33,703 nucleotides of DNA, from the NCBI RefSeq assembly GCF_000738085.1, contig NZ_JPRS01000039.1:1-33703 (forward strand), in the 5' to 3' direction. Positions 33,553 to 33,703 of this stretch are shown one piece after another (within the stretch, counting starts at the first letter, position 1; every line of letters begins with the position of its first letter). The position numbers and the translations under genes were made by a program. Source of the stretch: Cryobacterium sp. MLB-32. GTDB lineage: Bacteria > Actinomycetota > Actinomycetes > Actinomycetales > Microbacteriaceae. The notes under the pieces were generated by a model that saw nothing but the letters and a program-made list of their open reading frames with translations, ran no database searches and was not told where the DNA came from.

Positions 33553-33703
33553 ATGGGTGAGCTGAGACTGGAAGAACTGTCCGCACGTAATATCGTTGCG
33601 GCCAACAACCTGAGCCTGAAGCCAGGCCAGGAGCAATTCATTGCACCCGTGTCCTACTCCGCCGGGGCATCCGTCATCAACCCGGCCACGTCGTGGCAGC
33701 GAG
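33553..33703 (+). CDS. GNAT-type N-acetyltransferase, N-terminal fragment
   Basis: Fifty residues are visible (MGELRLEELSARNIVAANN..., then LKPGQEQFIAPVSYSAGAS) before the window ends. The pattern L-R-x-L-x-x-x-N at the start and P-x-Q-E-x-F-I-A-P/S-x-x-Y-S resembles the N-terminus of PaiA/BltD-like GNAT proteins, some of which acetylate polyamines. The acetyl-CoA-binding motif is outside the window, so the call rests on this short match. Divergent from icd. Confidence 0.6.
   Translation, partial: MGELRLEELSARNIVAANNLSLKPGQEQFIAPVSYSAGASVINPATSWQR

Noticed and set aside
1..33703. tRNA, rRNA, insertion sequence or prophage genes
   Set aside because: No clover-leaf-like sequence with CCA-adjacent ends, no rRNA stretches, no transposase or integrase motifs and no target-site duplications were noticed by eye.

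Overview
The window is high-GC chromosomal DNA from an actinobacterium, most likely a member of Microbacteriaceae (for example Cryobacterium, Leifsonia or a relative). This assignment is an inference from codon use, GTG/TTG starts, probable leaderless genes, a DUF222-type protein, a dimeric isocitrate dehydrogenase and a seven-domain Mrp antiporter operon. No phage, insertion sequence, CRISPR, rRNA or tRNA was seen. Genes cover almost the whole window.

Layout. Positions 1-735 (minus) hold the N-terminal part of a DUF222/HNH-type protein that needs a frameshift to read through. Positions 982-3135 (plus) hold an acyl-CoA synthetase and a small hexapeptide-repeat protein. Positions 3154-8750 form a galactose locus: deoR-type regulator, aldose 1-epimerase and a DUF445 membrane protein run leftward, while galT-galK run rightward from a shared 70-85 bp promoter region with an inverted repeat. 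Both the regulator and the epimerase carry an apparent one-base loss. Positions 8781-10445 hold an orphan amino-acid-type binding lipoprotein and a gamma-carbonic anhydrase. Positions 10486-12909 (minus) hold glyA-folD behind what I read as a ZTP (pfl) riboswitch. Positions 12957-19268 (minus) are an Mrp (Mnh) Na+/H+ antiporter operon whose genes all overlap by 4 nt; the usual MnhA/MnhB fusion is broken by a frame change at 17520.

Positions 19419-25983 hold an AnsP-like amino acid permease, an MFS transporter, purU, a YrdB-like membrane protein, an amidohydrolase and a second MFS transporter. Positions 26081-29683 encode a 1200-residue secreted subtilase with a C-terminal array of Ig-like domains. 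It is followed by a heavy-metal-type P1B ATPase, NADP-isocitrate dehydrogenase (TTG start, strong terminator) and the beginning of a GNAT acetyltransferase.

Functional links: glyA, folD and purU all serve one-carbon folate metabolism, and the ZTP riboswitch would tie glyA (and probably folD) to 10-formyl-THF status. The gal genes are a Leloir pathway (mutarotase, kinase, uridylyltransferase) without galE in view.

No wholly novel system is evident. The most useful observations are the riboswitch, three or four same-type one-base losses (probable assembly error or early gene decay), the split mnhA/B, a set of probable leaderless genes, and several unexplained palindromes and tandem repeats.
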